DNA from: a virus
Virus record (IMG/VR): IMGVR_UViG_3300006754_000019
Location: 1-56,916 of that record
Length of the DNA stretch: 56,916 nucleotides
Strand: one strand, 5' to 3'
The notes beneath the pieces were generated by a model that was given only the letters and a program-made list of their open reading frames with translations, made no database searches and was not told the DNA's origin. The position numbers and the translations under genes were made by a program. Position 1 is the stretch's first letter. Each line of letters starts with the position of its first letter. Shown piece by piece: positions 17,594-24,629 of this stretch.

Positions 17594-17887
17594 TTATACT
17601 GCCTTCTTCTTACTAAACAATCTCCAAATGAATTTGACTCCCTGATCTAATACATTCACCAAGCCAAGCCCAAGTCCTGTTGATGTTACCATACCCTCTG
17701 GGCTATCTACTGTATTCCCTGCCAACCCCATTGCTAATCCAGCAGCTGCTCCAGTTGCCATTGTCCTCCCGAACTTCTTTGTGCTGAACTCTTCTCCACC
17801 CTTCATCTTTGCAACATAAGTTCCCATACCTGTTGCTAATGATGAAAATAATCCTATTGCTAAATTTGTAATCATTACATTAAACAT
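17594..17887 (-). CDS. Small glycine-rich membrane protein
   Basis: 97 residues with two hydrophobic stretches, about 3-23 (VMITNLAIGLFSSLATGMGTY) and 43-60 (MATGAAAGLAMGLAG). A third weak one lies near 70-85, before a basic end (RLFSKKKAV). The basic tail and glycine-rich helices would fit a holin, but no endolysin is visible nearby and it lies among head genes. Its strong ribosome site supports expression. Function not recognised; holin or virion-associated membrane protein are guesses. Confidence 0.55.
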   Translation of the reverse strand: MFNVMITNLAIGLFSSLATGMGTYVAKMKGGEEFSTKKFGRTMATGAAAGLAMGLAGNTVDSPEGMVTSTGLGLGLVNVLDQGVKFIWRLFSKKKAV

Positions 17888-17927
17888 TGTCTCTACCTCT
17901 CCCTCTGGTTAAAGGTCTTTTTAAAAT

Positions 17928-18080
17928 TTATTGAACTGGTGCAGCTGGTACTGGGACTTCAATAGTCTCCACTGTTGTTGGCTTTGTATCTATCTCATTA
18001 ATATTGAGTCCTGTCATCTTACAGCCACAACACATAAAGCCAATCATCCCTGCCACAAATACGATTACTAAATATTTCAT
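17928..18080 (-). CDS. Small predicted lipoprotein
   Basis: 50 residues, missed by length cut-offs. A strong AAGGAGGG precedes ATG 18080. The sequence opens MKYLVIVFVAGMIGFMCCGC: a short basic start, a hydrophobic core, and cysteines at 17, 18 and 20 in lipobox-like context. A proline-rich soluble tail follows (EVPVPAAPVQ). It could be an Rz1-like outer-membrane spanin, which are short, proline-rich lipoproteins; no Rz partner is clear. A Gram-negative host would fit but is not established. Confidence 0.6.
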   Translation of the reverse strand: MKYLVIVFVAGMIGFMCCGCKMTGLNINEIDTKPTTVETIEVPVPAAPVQ

Positions 18081-18121
18081 GCTTACCCTCCTTTTGTTAA
18101 AGTTATAAATATCCCTCTTTG

Positions 18122-18143
18122 TATCTCCAGACTTGTCTCGTTA
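18122..18143 (-). repeat. 22-base repeat A, begins at a stop codon
   Basis: Identical over 22 bases to 18467-18488. On the minus strand it starts with the TAA stop of the 102-residue gene. It contains the near-palindrome AGACAAGTCT. The two copies occupy the same place relative to two adjacent genes. Confidence 0.85.
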
Positions 18144-18449
18144 AAGATTTTCCGTTGTTATCGGTTCACTTATATTATTAGTTATAATTGCTATGGAGGT
18201 ACTGTCTATCAACAGTTTCCTTAACTGCCTAACTACGTCCATGACATCCCCCCTCTTTTCCTTCTTTATAAATAATGTAACATCTATCATTAGTTCTTCA
18301 GTTATAAATGTAATCCCTTCTTGGAGGAAGTCATGTAAGTGAGGGTACGTTCTCTTTTTCTTCTCCACAGCTTCATGTAAATCAAATAGACCTTTATTAG
18401 TACATAGATCTCCCACAAAGTCATTTGCATCATATATCATCATAGTCAT
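18141..18449 (-). CDS. Hypothetical protein, 102 residues
   Basis: Helical, no membrane segment, no recognised motif. It contains LFDLHEAVEKKKRTYPHLHDFLQEG and a later ELMIDVTLFIKKEKRGDVMDVVRQL that could form paired helices. It lies between the small lipoprotein and the 79-residue gene. Its TAA is the first codon of a 22-base repeat shared with that neighbour. The first two Met codons (residues 1 and 3) are both possible starts. Function unknown. Confidence 0.6.
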   Translation of the reverse strand: MTMMIYDANDFVGDLCTNKGLFDLHEAVEKKKRTYPHLHDFLQEGITFITEELMIDVTLFIKKEKRGDVMDVVRQLRKLLIDSTSIAIITNNISEPITTENL

Positions 18450-18466
18450 TTAATTACCCCTCCACT

Positions 18467-18488
18467 TATCTCCAGACTTGTCTCGTTA
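18467..18488 (-). repeat. 22-base repeat B, begins at a stop codon
   Basis: Second exact copy of the repeat at 18122-18143, starting with the TAA of the 79-residue gene and ending before the next ribosome site. Spacing between copies is 345 bases. Confidence 0.85.
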
Positions 18489-18725
18489 TACAATCGGTAT
18501 TTCATTTTTAGTTCGCTTTCTAAATACTGTAAGATTCTTCTGCCCCTCTAAGACTGTAAGATGTAGGTTGTCCCCATAAGCTATTTCATCTGGAATCCCT
18601 CCTACTGTTACAGGAAAAGCTAAACAAACAGGAACCTCACTGGCTTCAACGTCTTCATCCAACCTTTCTACTGCCCTCCTAAGGTTGGCACACTTTCTAG
18701 TAAAACATCTATGTTCTAATAACAT
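18486..18725 (-). CDS. Conserved phage small protein with IPDEIAYGDNLH motif
   Basis: 79 residues. The pattern CFTRKC near the N terminus, then VPVCLAF and IPDEIAYGDNLHLTVLEGQKN, is one I recognise from small phage proteins beside portal and terminase genes. The spaced cysteines (about 7, 12, 34) suggest metal binding. The function of that group is unknown to me. It follows the MuF fusion gene in the late operon with a good AAGGAGG. Confidence 0.6.
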   Translation of the reverse strand: MLLEHRCFTRKCANLRRAVERLDEDVEASEVPVCLAFPVTVGGIPDEIAYGDNLHLTVLEGQKNLTVFRKRTKNEIPIV

Positions 18726-18734
18726 AATCCCTCC

Positions 18735-21029
18735 TTACTTAAACAACTTATCAAATAACTTCTCCACCCTTGGATGTAATGAACGATCCTTAAAAGCCTT
18801 AGTAGCAAAGGTTTCATACTTAGAAGAAGTATATGCAGCAAAAGATTCAGCAAACATCTCATTTGGATGCTGATAACTATAATCAGATACTTGCATCTCT
18901 CCCTGTATCTTTCCTTTGCTCCATAATCTATAGTAACTATTTCTTACCTTTGGATTTGTTTCGTATATATGATGACCCAACTCATGCCGTATCATCCCAT
19001 TAAAATCATTTCCTGTTACATTATAGTATTGCTCTCCTACCCTTAACGTATTAGATTTAGAATACTTTTTAAATCCACTTGATATAACATCTTTATCATA
19101 AAAAGCATTTGTCTTAGGTTTGTGCCCTCCAATGAACTCCCAAGCTTCTGCATCATACCCCTTACCAGTGAAATTTATCCTATGTTTATTTTCAAAGTGC
19201 ATCCCCTTTAGAGGGTTTTTCTTCAACAATGCCTTTAACTTTTTCTTCTCCCCAACCGCCCTAGAAAGGTCAGCCCCTAAAGTATTGCCATGTTCTTTTA
19301 TGAAAGCTTTAGTATCGCCAGTAAGCTTTATCCCTCTACCTGTAATCTTGGACATCTGTTTAGTAAATTCTTTTTCTGTCTTTACCTTCTTCCAAGTAGA
19401 AGCTGTCTTCTTTACTACCGTAGAGGCTTTCTTTATCTTCTTTACTTTCTTTATCTTCTTTACTTTCTTAACCTTGTTCAACATATCATTATTAAGTCTA
19501 AATATGCCCTTCAACTCCTTCTGGGTAACTACTCTCATTGATGCCTGTCGAAAAGCACCTACTCCCTGCTTATAGAATATCTGTTTCTTCCTCCCTGGCC
19601 TTTGTTCAAATAATATAGTATGTACCTGAGCCTTGGGATGTTTAGCTGCCTCTGCAAGTTTTCTCAATCTGGAATCCTTACGCATGTGAATCTTGTCAGC
19701 CTTACCAGAAAAGAAAGTCTTGACCTCTATCTGGTGTGCCCTCTTTCCATTTGGATTAAACTTAATTACATCAAAAGGTTTCCTCCCTGTTATATGATTT
19801 GCATCTATCATTTTAGCGAACTTTGCTTCATTCACTGTAGCTTCTTTCAATATCTTTGCGTTTATTGGTACATGTGACTTTTTAGCCCTCTTAGCCCTTG
19901 CAATGTCCTTCTTAGTTACACAGGCTATTGAAGCTAATATCCTAATACCAGAAGTATTAGTTATAGGACATAGAGGAAGATTGCCAGCTACTCCTTTCAC
20001 CGTTTGAACTTTCCTCACTGTCCTTTGCTTAAACTTCTTGTCACTTGGTACGATAGGAATAGCAACACAACGACAATTAGGATGAGCTGGAATTAGTCCT
20101 CTTATATCATCAAGTTTAAATACTCTTCCCTCATTACCTGAACATAGAGGACATACATTGTATCCAGCTGTACTCCATTCAGCCTTAACTGTTACCCCCT
20201 CTATCCCAGCCCTCTCATACTCATTGATAGAGGCATTGTGATGTGCTCTAACTACCTCTGTTCTAGCAAGAGTTTTAGCCCTTGTCAAGCCTATTTTTTC
20301 TATTTCTCCTCCTATCCCTGCTATCTGTTTAGCTATGGTTCTAGGACTATCCCCCCTTGCCATACCTAAAGCCAACTCCCTTGATATAACAGAGTCCATT
20401 GCCCTAGTAATTCCCTTCAAACCCTCAAAGGTCTGCGTGAAAGCTAGTCTAGCTCTATCAGCATGAAAGGGAGCATTAAATACTCCACCCAGTCCCTCAG
20501 TAGTTTGTTGAAACAAAGGAACTTCAACACCAGCTTTATTAAGTTCCTGTTGAGCCCTCACTACCCCCTTCTGATAAGCTGATCTAATGTGTACATCTGT
20601 CCAACTGGCTGATATATCCCTTTCAACTAAACTACCTAGCGTACCCTCTAACCCTGATGCTTGACCTTCAAAGAAAGGAGGGATGTCACCAACAACTTCT
20701 AGTCCACTTTTACCTTTGCTTAGAATGAACTTTTCATTCTGTCTCTCCAACCATTCCATAAATCTAGGTATCTTATTAGCATCATACTTACTTCTCCATT
20801 CGGATGGAGTAGTGTTAAGCGTGAAGTCTAGGAGGACATCGAAGTCGAATGTTAACAACCCATCGTCCTCTATGATGAACTTATTTACTTCAGCCCTTAA
20901 AGCATTGAACCGCTTCTCCATCTGAGCTACAAACCTTTTCCTAGTAGATAGAGTTCTAGTAGGGTCAAAGAGAAGAACCTCATTCGCTGTCAGTTTTCTA
21001 GTTTTATTTATTACACAAGTATTACACAT
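18735..21029 (-). CDS. MuF head protein with nuclease-like and zinc-metallopeptidase domains
   Basis: 764 residues, much longer than the usual 250-400. Residues about 200-325 are the MuF/SPP1 gp7 domain (ARTEVVRAHHNASINEYE, CPLC at 293-296, HPNCRC at 316-321). About 395-475 looks like a PD-(D/E)xK nuclease: D420 in FDVIKF and E435-V-K437. A lysine-rich linker (about 518-550, KKVKKIKK repeats) follows. About 610-764 has HELGH (682-686) and a downstream ESF with Glu728, as in gluzincin peptidases. Known: MuF proteins can carry C-terminal effector domains delivered with DNA. Confidence 0.8.
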   Translation of the reverse strand: MCNTCVINKTRKLTANEVLLFDPTRTLSTRKRFVAQMEKRFNALRAEVNKFIIEDDGLLTFDFDVLLDFTLNTTPSEWRSKYDANKIPRFMEWLERQNEKFILSKGKSGLEVVGDIPPFFEGQASGLEGTLGSLVERDISASWTDVHIRSAYQKGVVRAQQELNKAGVEVPLFQQTTEGLGGVFNAPFHADRARLAFTQTFEGLKGITRAMDSVISRELALGMARGDSPRTIAKQIAGIGGEIEKIGLTRAKTLARTEVVRAHHNASINEYERAGIEGVTVKAEWSTAGYNVCPLCSGNEGRVFKLDDIRGLIPAHPNCRCVAIPIVPSDKKFKQRTVRKVQTVKGVAGNLPLCPITNTSGIRILASIACVTKKDIARAKRAKKSHVPINAKILKEATVNEAKFAKMIDANHITGRKPFDVIKFNPNGKRAHQIEVKTFFSGKADKIHMRKDSRLRKLAEAAKHPKAQVHTILFEQRPGRKKQIFYKQGVGAFRQASMRVVTQKELKGIFRLNNDMLNKVKKVKKIKKVKKIKKASTVVKKTASTWKKVKTEKEFTKQMSKITGRGIKLTGDTKAFIKEHGNTLGADLSRAVGEKKKLKALLKKNPLKGMHFENKHRINFTGKGYDAEAWEFIGGHKPKTNAFYDKDVISSGFKKYSKSNTLRVGEQYYNVTGNDFNGMIRHELGHHIYETNPKVRNSYYRLWSKGKIQGEMQVSDYSYQHPNEMFAESFAAYTSSKYETFATKAFKDRSLHPRVEKLFDKLFK

Positions 21030-21081
21030 TTTATTTTCTTATCCGCATCCCTGAAATATTGAACCGCTGTGTCTTGAGTGT

Positions 21082-21537
21082 CTAGTGCCATAATGTTATC
21101 CCTGCGAAAATCAATCCTCCAATACCTACTATCGACCCAATCACTATACCTATCTCCTTCCAAAGACTCCTTCTGCCCTGTGCTATCAATAGTAAAGTCA
21201 TTTGTGTTTCAGCTGTTGTATCTCCCTGTATCTTTAAATCCTTAAGATGCCCATTCTGAGTCTTCTGATGATCTACCAAGTTCTGAACAATCTCCTTCGT
21301 TTCCAGTGACTGAGTACAAGTGTGATTCTCAATCATATCACGAACATCCTTCAGTGATCCTTTTGCTACCACCTCATGCTCAGTAAATCTTATATTTGTT
21401 TTCTCATTCGCCCCTTTAAGATACTCTATGTCCTTACCCATCCCAATTACTGCATCATGGGTCTTTTGTATATATTCTCTCGACCTGTCTTTGCAATCCC
21501 TCTCCTTCTCCCACTTCTTCTTATATCCTACTATCAC
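21082..21537 (-). CDS. Coiled-coil protein with C-terminal membrane anchor
   Basis: 151 residues: a charged helical stretch (about 1-120), then one clear membrane segment at the end (IGIVIGSIVGIGGLIFAGITLW). This resembles XhlA-type lysis accessory proteins, which are shorter. The position between MuF and a small hypothetical gene is not a classical lysis cassette. The hydrophilic part (GANEKTNIRFTEHEVVAKG) would lie outside the membrane or in the cytoplasm. Role uncertain. Confidence 0.55.
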   Translation of the reverse strand: MIVGYKKKWEKERDCKDRSREYIQKTHDAVIGMGKDIEYLKGANEKTNIRFTEHEVVAKGSLKDVRDMIENHTCTQSLETKEIVQNLVDHQKTQNGHLKDLKIQGDTTAETQMTLLLIAQGRRSLWKEIGIVIGSIVGIGGLIFAGITLWH

Positions 21538-21551
21538 CGTATCTCCTTTAT

Positions 21552-21887
21552 TTAAACCGAGCCATCTCTAATTTGTGTTGTTGTTCTTCTACTAGCTGCT
21601 GTACAATTATACATCATAGTTTCAACATTTGGAATTGCATCTAAGTCTTCCAGAATAGACTCTGTTATTTCATCTGGATAAAGGATTGTAAAAACAACAA
21701 AATTATCTGGATAAGGATATTTAGCACTACTCTCCTTTATCTCACAGATAGTGCAATCATCCATAATAAACAAACACTCTTCACATTCCTTGTAAGGCTT
21801 TGGTTTCCCCTGTCTCCTTTTGAGAGCCATTCGATTCATCTGCTTGTGATTCCTAGTAGAATGTATTAATCCATCATGGAATCCCAT
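21552..21887 (-). CDS. Hypothetical cysteine-containing protein
   Basis: 111 residues. The N-terminal part is basic (RNHKQMNRMALKRRQGK), followed by a Cys cluster CEEC-x6-CTIC (about 36-49) that could bind zinc or an Fe-S cluster, then a C-terminal acidic part. Its start overlaps the stop of the Ig-like gene by one base, so the two are co-translated. It is not a clear HNH nuclease because no His-Asn-His set is visible. Confidence 0.5.
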   Translation of the reverse strand: MGFHDGLIHSTRNHKQMNRMALKRRQGKPKPYKECEECLFIMDDCTICEIKESSAKYPYPDNFVVFTILYPDEITESILEDLDAIPNVETMMYNCTAASRRTTTQIRDGSV

Positions 21888-22270
21888 TATGTTACCTTCT
21901 CCAAGTTCCTGATTGCCATGTCAATAACGTAACTCCCTGCCTTTGTTGTTGAGCTATATGTCCACTTGAACACAGCTCTATGTCGTTCTACTAAATCACT
22001 CCCTACTATGATTGTGTCTCCTGCCTGAACACTCCATACCATAACCCCAGAACCATCTACTGCTACATTGTTTGCATCCAGAATGTCCTGACCATCTCTA
22101 CTGTTGATAATAGTATTGTCTGCATCATCAAGGTTATACAATGTGAGGGTCAGTGTATCTAAAGCTGTATCTGCAATAGCATTCCCATCCTCATCCTGTA
22201 TGGTAGCTGTTATCTTTGGAGTTGTCCCCTCCATTATGTTGTCTGCTAATATCGTTATGTTTTCTGCCAT
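21887..22270 (-). CDS. Ig-like beta-sandwich virion protein
   Basis: 127 residues of alternating strands: ITATIQDEDGNAIADTALDTLTLTLYNLDD, then VDGSGVMVWSVQAGDT and GSYVIDMAIRNLEK. This is the pattern of BppU-like or neck-whisker Ig-like phage proteins. It follows the portal gene and a 31-residue repeat peptide, where small head-decorating proteins occur. Inferred: virion surface or neck component. Confidence 0.55.
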   Translation of the reverse strand: MAENITILADNIMEGTTPKITATIQDEDGNAIADTALDTLTLTLYNLDDADNTIINSRDGQDILDANNVAVDGSGVMVWSVQAGDTIIVGSDLVERHRAVFKWTYSSTTKAGSYVIDMAIRNLEKVT

Positions 22271-22271
22271 G

Positions 22272-22367
22272 TTATTGTTTCGTTAAGGTTATACTTGCTA
22301 AAGAACTCTGTGTGAGAGTTATACTTGCGAAAGATGCTTTCACTTTTGTTATACTTGCTAAAGGCAT
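22272..22367 (-). CDS. 31-residue peptide made of LASIT repeats
   Basis: Too short for standard calling. Its ATG overlaps the portal stop (TAATG) and AAGGAGGAG precedes it, so coupled translation is very likely. The peptide has three ten-residue units with the core (L/F)ASIT, encoded by a 30-base tandem repeat. Its stop is 3 bases before the next ATG. Function unknown. It looks like a short beta-strand repeat; it could be a virion peptide or simply a leader for the downstream Ig-like gene. Confidence 0.6.
   Translation of the reverse strand: MPLASITKVKASFASITLTQSSLASITLTKQ
22288..22363 (-). repeat. Three direct repeats with 30-base period
   Basis: Copies at 22288, 22318 and 22348 share GTTATACTTGC(T/G)AAAG on the plus strand, with one variable base, at an exact 30-base period. 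They lie in frame inside the 31-residue peptide gene. Only the 16-base core is conserved; the spacers differ. Confidence 0.9.
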
Positions 22368-23911
22368 TATTCTCCTCCTTCTATCTTAGCTATTTCTTCT
22401 AATCTCTTTCTCTCAGTTGCTCCTTCTGCTATCAACTCTCCTTCTACTTCTTTTCTCATTTCTGCATTTGCTTCCTCATCTATTAAGTCCTGCTCCATCA
22501 TTGTATCCAACTCTCCTTCAATCATCTCTATCTCACCATCTTCAAATCCCATTACTAACTTCAGGAATATCTTAGGGGGTATTACCTCACTAGCCCCTAC
22601 ACTATTTGCATAAGTGGCAATGGTCTCCGCCTTAGTCTTAGCTACCTTACTTTCTTCTTCCTCTGTTGGTACTGTAATGTCCTCCCACTTTACTTCATAT
22701 TCATCTTTAGGTTCTGGGAGGACACCAAACATGATAAGCCTATCTATTAAAGGTCTAATCATCATTGGACTGCAGTAGTTAGTTTGTCTTTCCTTAATCT
22801 TCTTATTCCATGCGTTCTCATCCCTATCTCCACCCAACTCACCTCTTTCAGCCCCTACTAGAATCCTCTTAGGAATCTCCCTAGCTCCAGCAATCAAGGT
22901 AATCAATATCTCAACATGCTTAGAGGGGTCAGCCACTTGAGGGGCTAAGTTCTTAATGTCCATCCCCTGTACCCTCACTGTCCTATTAAGATCGTGTATG
23001 TAGTCATTGATCTCTGTATTCAAAGCTGTCATGTCTTGGGAGGGGTCTATCTCTGCATCCTTGTCTAATAGGAAAGCGAGACCTGGAAATGCTCCCCTCC
23101 AGAACATCTCACCACTGCCCCCTGCTACGAGATGGAGTCCACTGATAAGGTTATATACGTTCATCAGTCTTGGAGTGCCGTAGATGTCATCCTCTAGAAG
23201 CTCATCAGCTACATGAATAACTCTAGTCCAGTGAACTGATGTTGTGGTAGCACTATCTATTATATTTGCATTATCTGACTTGGTGGTTGATACATCTACC
23301 TTGTATAATTCAGGTAGACCATAGCGAGGGTCAGCTGTATCTTGAATGAACTTCTCAATCACTACCCTGTTCTGTTTATATGGTCTACAATATATCAACT
23401 CTGTGGCTGAAGTGACTTCTTCCTCTAATGTTTTAGCTCCATCATTGAATCCCAATAAGAGAATCCCGAAGTCTCCTACACCTGACAACTTATCTACCCT
23501 AGACATATAGTGCCATATCTTCTTCTCCTTAACTAATGTATTCCATTGCTTCTCAAACTCTGTCTCGTCTCCTTCTTCCTGTTCTGTGATTGATGGAGGG
23601 TTTTGCCATGAAGCATTTACTGGGGCATCAATTACCCTCTTAGCTATATGTTCCCTTGTATAGAATCCCCAGTAGTTGTCGAACTGAAGTTCTTTAGGAT
23701 AACCTAGTGCCTTGTATGTATCTCTCGCATCGTTCTTGTAACTTAGACCTAGCCTCCTAGACAGTTCACTCCTTGTCTGCTGTGATTGGAAGTTAGCAAT
23801 CAGAATATTCTTAGTTTCATCTGTTAAGAGGTCAAACCTCCCATTGCCATTACTGTTGGATTTGCCGTTTGTCTTAATCCTCCTTTTGTTTACTGCTGTT
23901 GTTCTTTTCAT
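22367..23911 (-). CDS. Portal protein (DUF1073-like)
   Basis: 514 residues. It contains GYPKELQFDNYWGFYTREHIAKRVIDAP near the N terminus, SGVGDFGILLLGFNDG, HWTRVIHVADELLEDDIYGTPRLM and REIPKRILVGAERGELGGDRDENAW, the ordered motifs of DUF1073 portals. The C-terminal part is acidic and helical. Known: twelve copies form the packaging and ejection channel at the unique head vertex. It starts in ATGA overlap with a 43-residue membrane protein gene and lies just after terminase, the standard order. Confidence 0.92.
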   Translation of the reverse strand: MKRTTAVNKRRIKTNGKSNSNGNGRFDLLTDETKNILIANFQSQQTRSELSRRLGLSYKNDARDTYKALGYPKELQFDNYWGFYTREHIAKRVIDAPVNASWQNPPSITEQEEGDETEFEKQWNTLVKEKKIWHYMSRVDKLSGVGDFGILLLGFNDGAKTLEEEVTSATELIYCRPYKQNRVVIEKFIQDTADPRYGLPELYKVDVSTTKSDNANIIDSATTTSVHWTRVIHVADELLEDDIYGTPRLMNVYNLISGLHLVAGGSGEMFWRGAFPGLAFLLDKDAEIDPSQDMTALNTEINDYIHDLNRTVRVQGMDIKNLAPQVADPSKHVEILITLIAGAREIPKRILVGAERGELGGDRDENAWNKKIKERQTNYCSPMMIRPLIDRLIMFGVLPEPKDEYEVKWEDITVPTEEEESKVAKTKAETIATYANSVGASEVIPPKIFLKLVMGFEDGEIEMIEGELDTMMEQDLIDEEANAEMRKEVEGELIAEGATERKRLEEIAKIEGGE

Positions 23912-24039
23912 CTAAAACTGTCCTTTATAAATTTATCCTCTTTCTCTATACGTTCTCTTTCAGTTCTTCCTTTATGTAAGCAGTAATTGCAGAACCACCA
24001 TAACCCAAACACAAGGAGGGTTATCTCAATATATATCAT
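23908..24039 (-). CDS. 43-residue membrane protein
   Basis: Missed by length cut-offs. ATG 24039 overlaps the TGA of the preceding secreted protein, and its own TGA overlaps the portal ATG, so it is framed by two ATGA couplings. The sequence starts MIYIEITLLVFGLWWF, one membrane segment, then a charged tail of Arg, Glu and Lys. A short spanin-like or membrane-regulator role is possible; no family recognised. Confidence 0.65.
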   Translation of the reverse strand: MIYIEITLLVFGLWWFCNYCLHKGRTERERIEKEDKFIKDSFR

Positions 24040-24452
24040 ACTTGTTTCCTCTTATAACCTTTATGACCCTTCTTCATTAAGTCTATGAACTCTCTTTGCA
24101 TAACATAAAATAATTGAGTTATTGGGCTGGATGTATCCTCTACATCAACCATATATATCTCAAAATCTGAATCCTCCCTTGGTCTATAAATATAATAGGC
24201 AGTCCTGTCTCCCACTCCGATAAACATCACCCTCGTATGCTTACTGAACACTATAGTATTCTTATTGGCAAAGCAGAGAGCATAGTGGAAGTGTTCTGTA
24301 CTGCACTCGAATGGACTATCACCTATGAACACATTTGTAAAACTGATAACCTCCTGCATGTTCTTTGATACATGGATACACTTGTCATCTGCTACAACAG
24401 AAGAAGTAAATAAGAAGATAGTAAGCAATGAGGCAGCCAAGAGTTTCTTCAA
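24036..24452 (-). CDS. Secreted or periplasmic hypothetical protein
   Basis: 138 residues from TTG 24452, which directly follows the stop of the upstream gene (TAA TTG). The start MKKLLAASLLTIFLFTSSVVADDK is a clear Sec signal peptide with cleavage likely after VVA. The mature part has four or five cysteines and no recognised domain. A phage coding an exported protein between terminase and portal is unusual; superinfection exclusion or host-surface change are possible roles. Confidence 0.65.
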   Translation of the reverse strand: MKKLLAASLLTIFLFTSSVVADDKCIHVSKNMQEVISFTNVFIGDSPFECSTEHFHYALCFANKNTIVFSKHTRVMFIGVGDRTAYYIYRPREDSDFEIYMVDVEDTSSPITQLFYVMQREFIDLMKKGHKGYKRKQV

Positions 24453-24629
24453 TTAGACTGTCCCCTCCATCAATCTCTCCTCCACCCATTTCAAGTCCAT
24501 CCTTAAATAAGCCAACCGCACATTGTCCTTCTCTCCTTCAATCTTTGCTTCCAGCTCTCTCTTCTGCTTTAAAAGAAACCTATGCTTGATCTGATTCTTG
24601 TTTGTAAGTTTGCTTAGTTTATTTACCAT
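24453..24629 (-). CDS. 58-residue basic coiled-coil protein
   Basis: Missed by length cut-offs. ATG 24629 overlaps the terminase stop (ATGGTAA), and its stop touches the TTG start of the secreted protein. Highly charged and helical (KLSKLTNKNQIKHRFLLKQK, then KRELEAKIEGE). Probably a real small gene because both ends couple to neighbours. It may assist terminase or portal assembly; nothing specific is recognised. Confidence 0.6.
   Translation of the reverse strand: MVNKLSKLTNKNQIKHRFLLKQKRELEAKIEGEKDNVRLAYLRMDLKWVEERLMEGTV

Noticed and set aside
17594-18080. Lysis cassette (holin and spanin)
   Set aside because: The membrane protein and lipoprotein fit loosely, but no endolysin is near and both lie among head genes.
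22288-22363. Possible CRISPR-like array
   Set aside because: Three short repeats with 14-base spacers, in frame in a coupled small gene; no cas genes and the period is too short.
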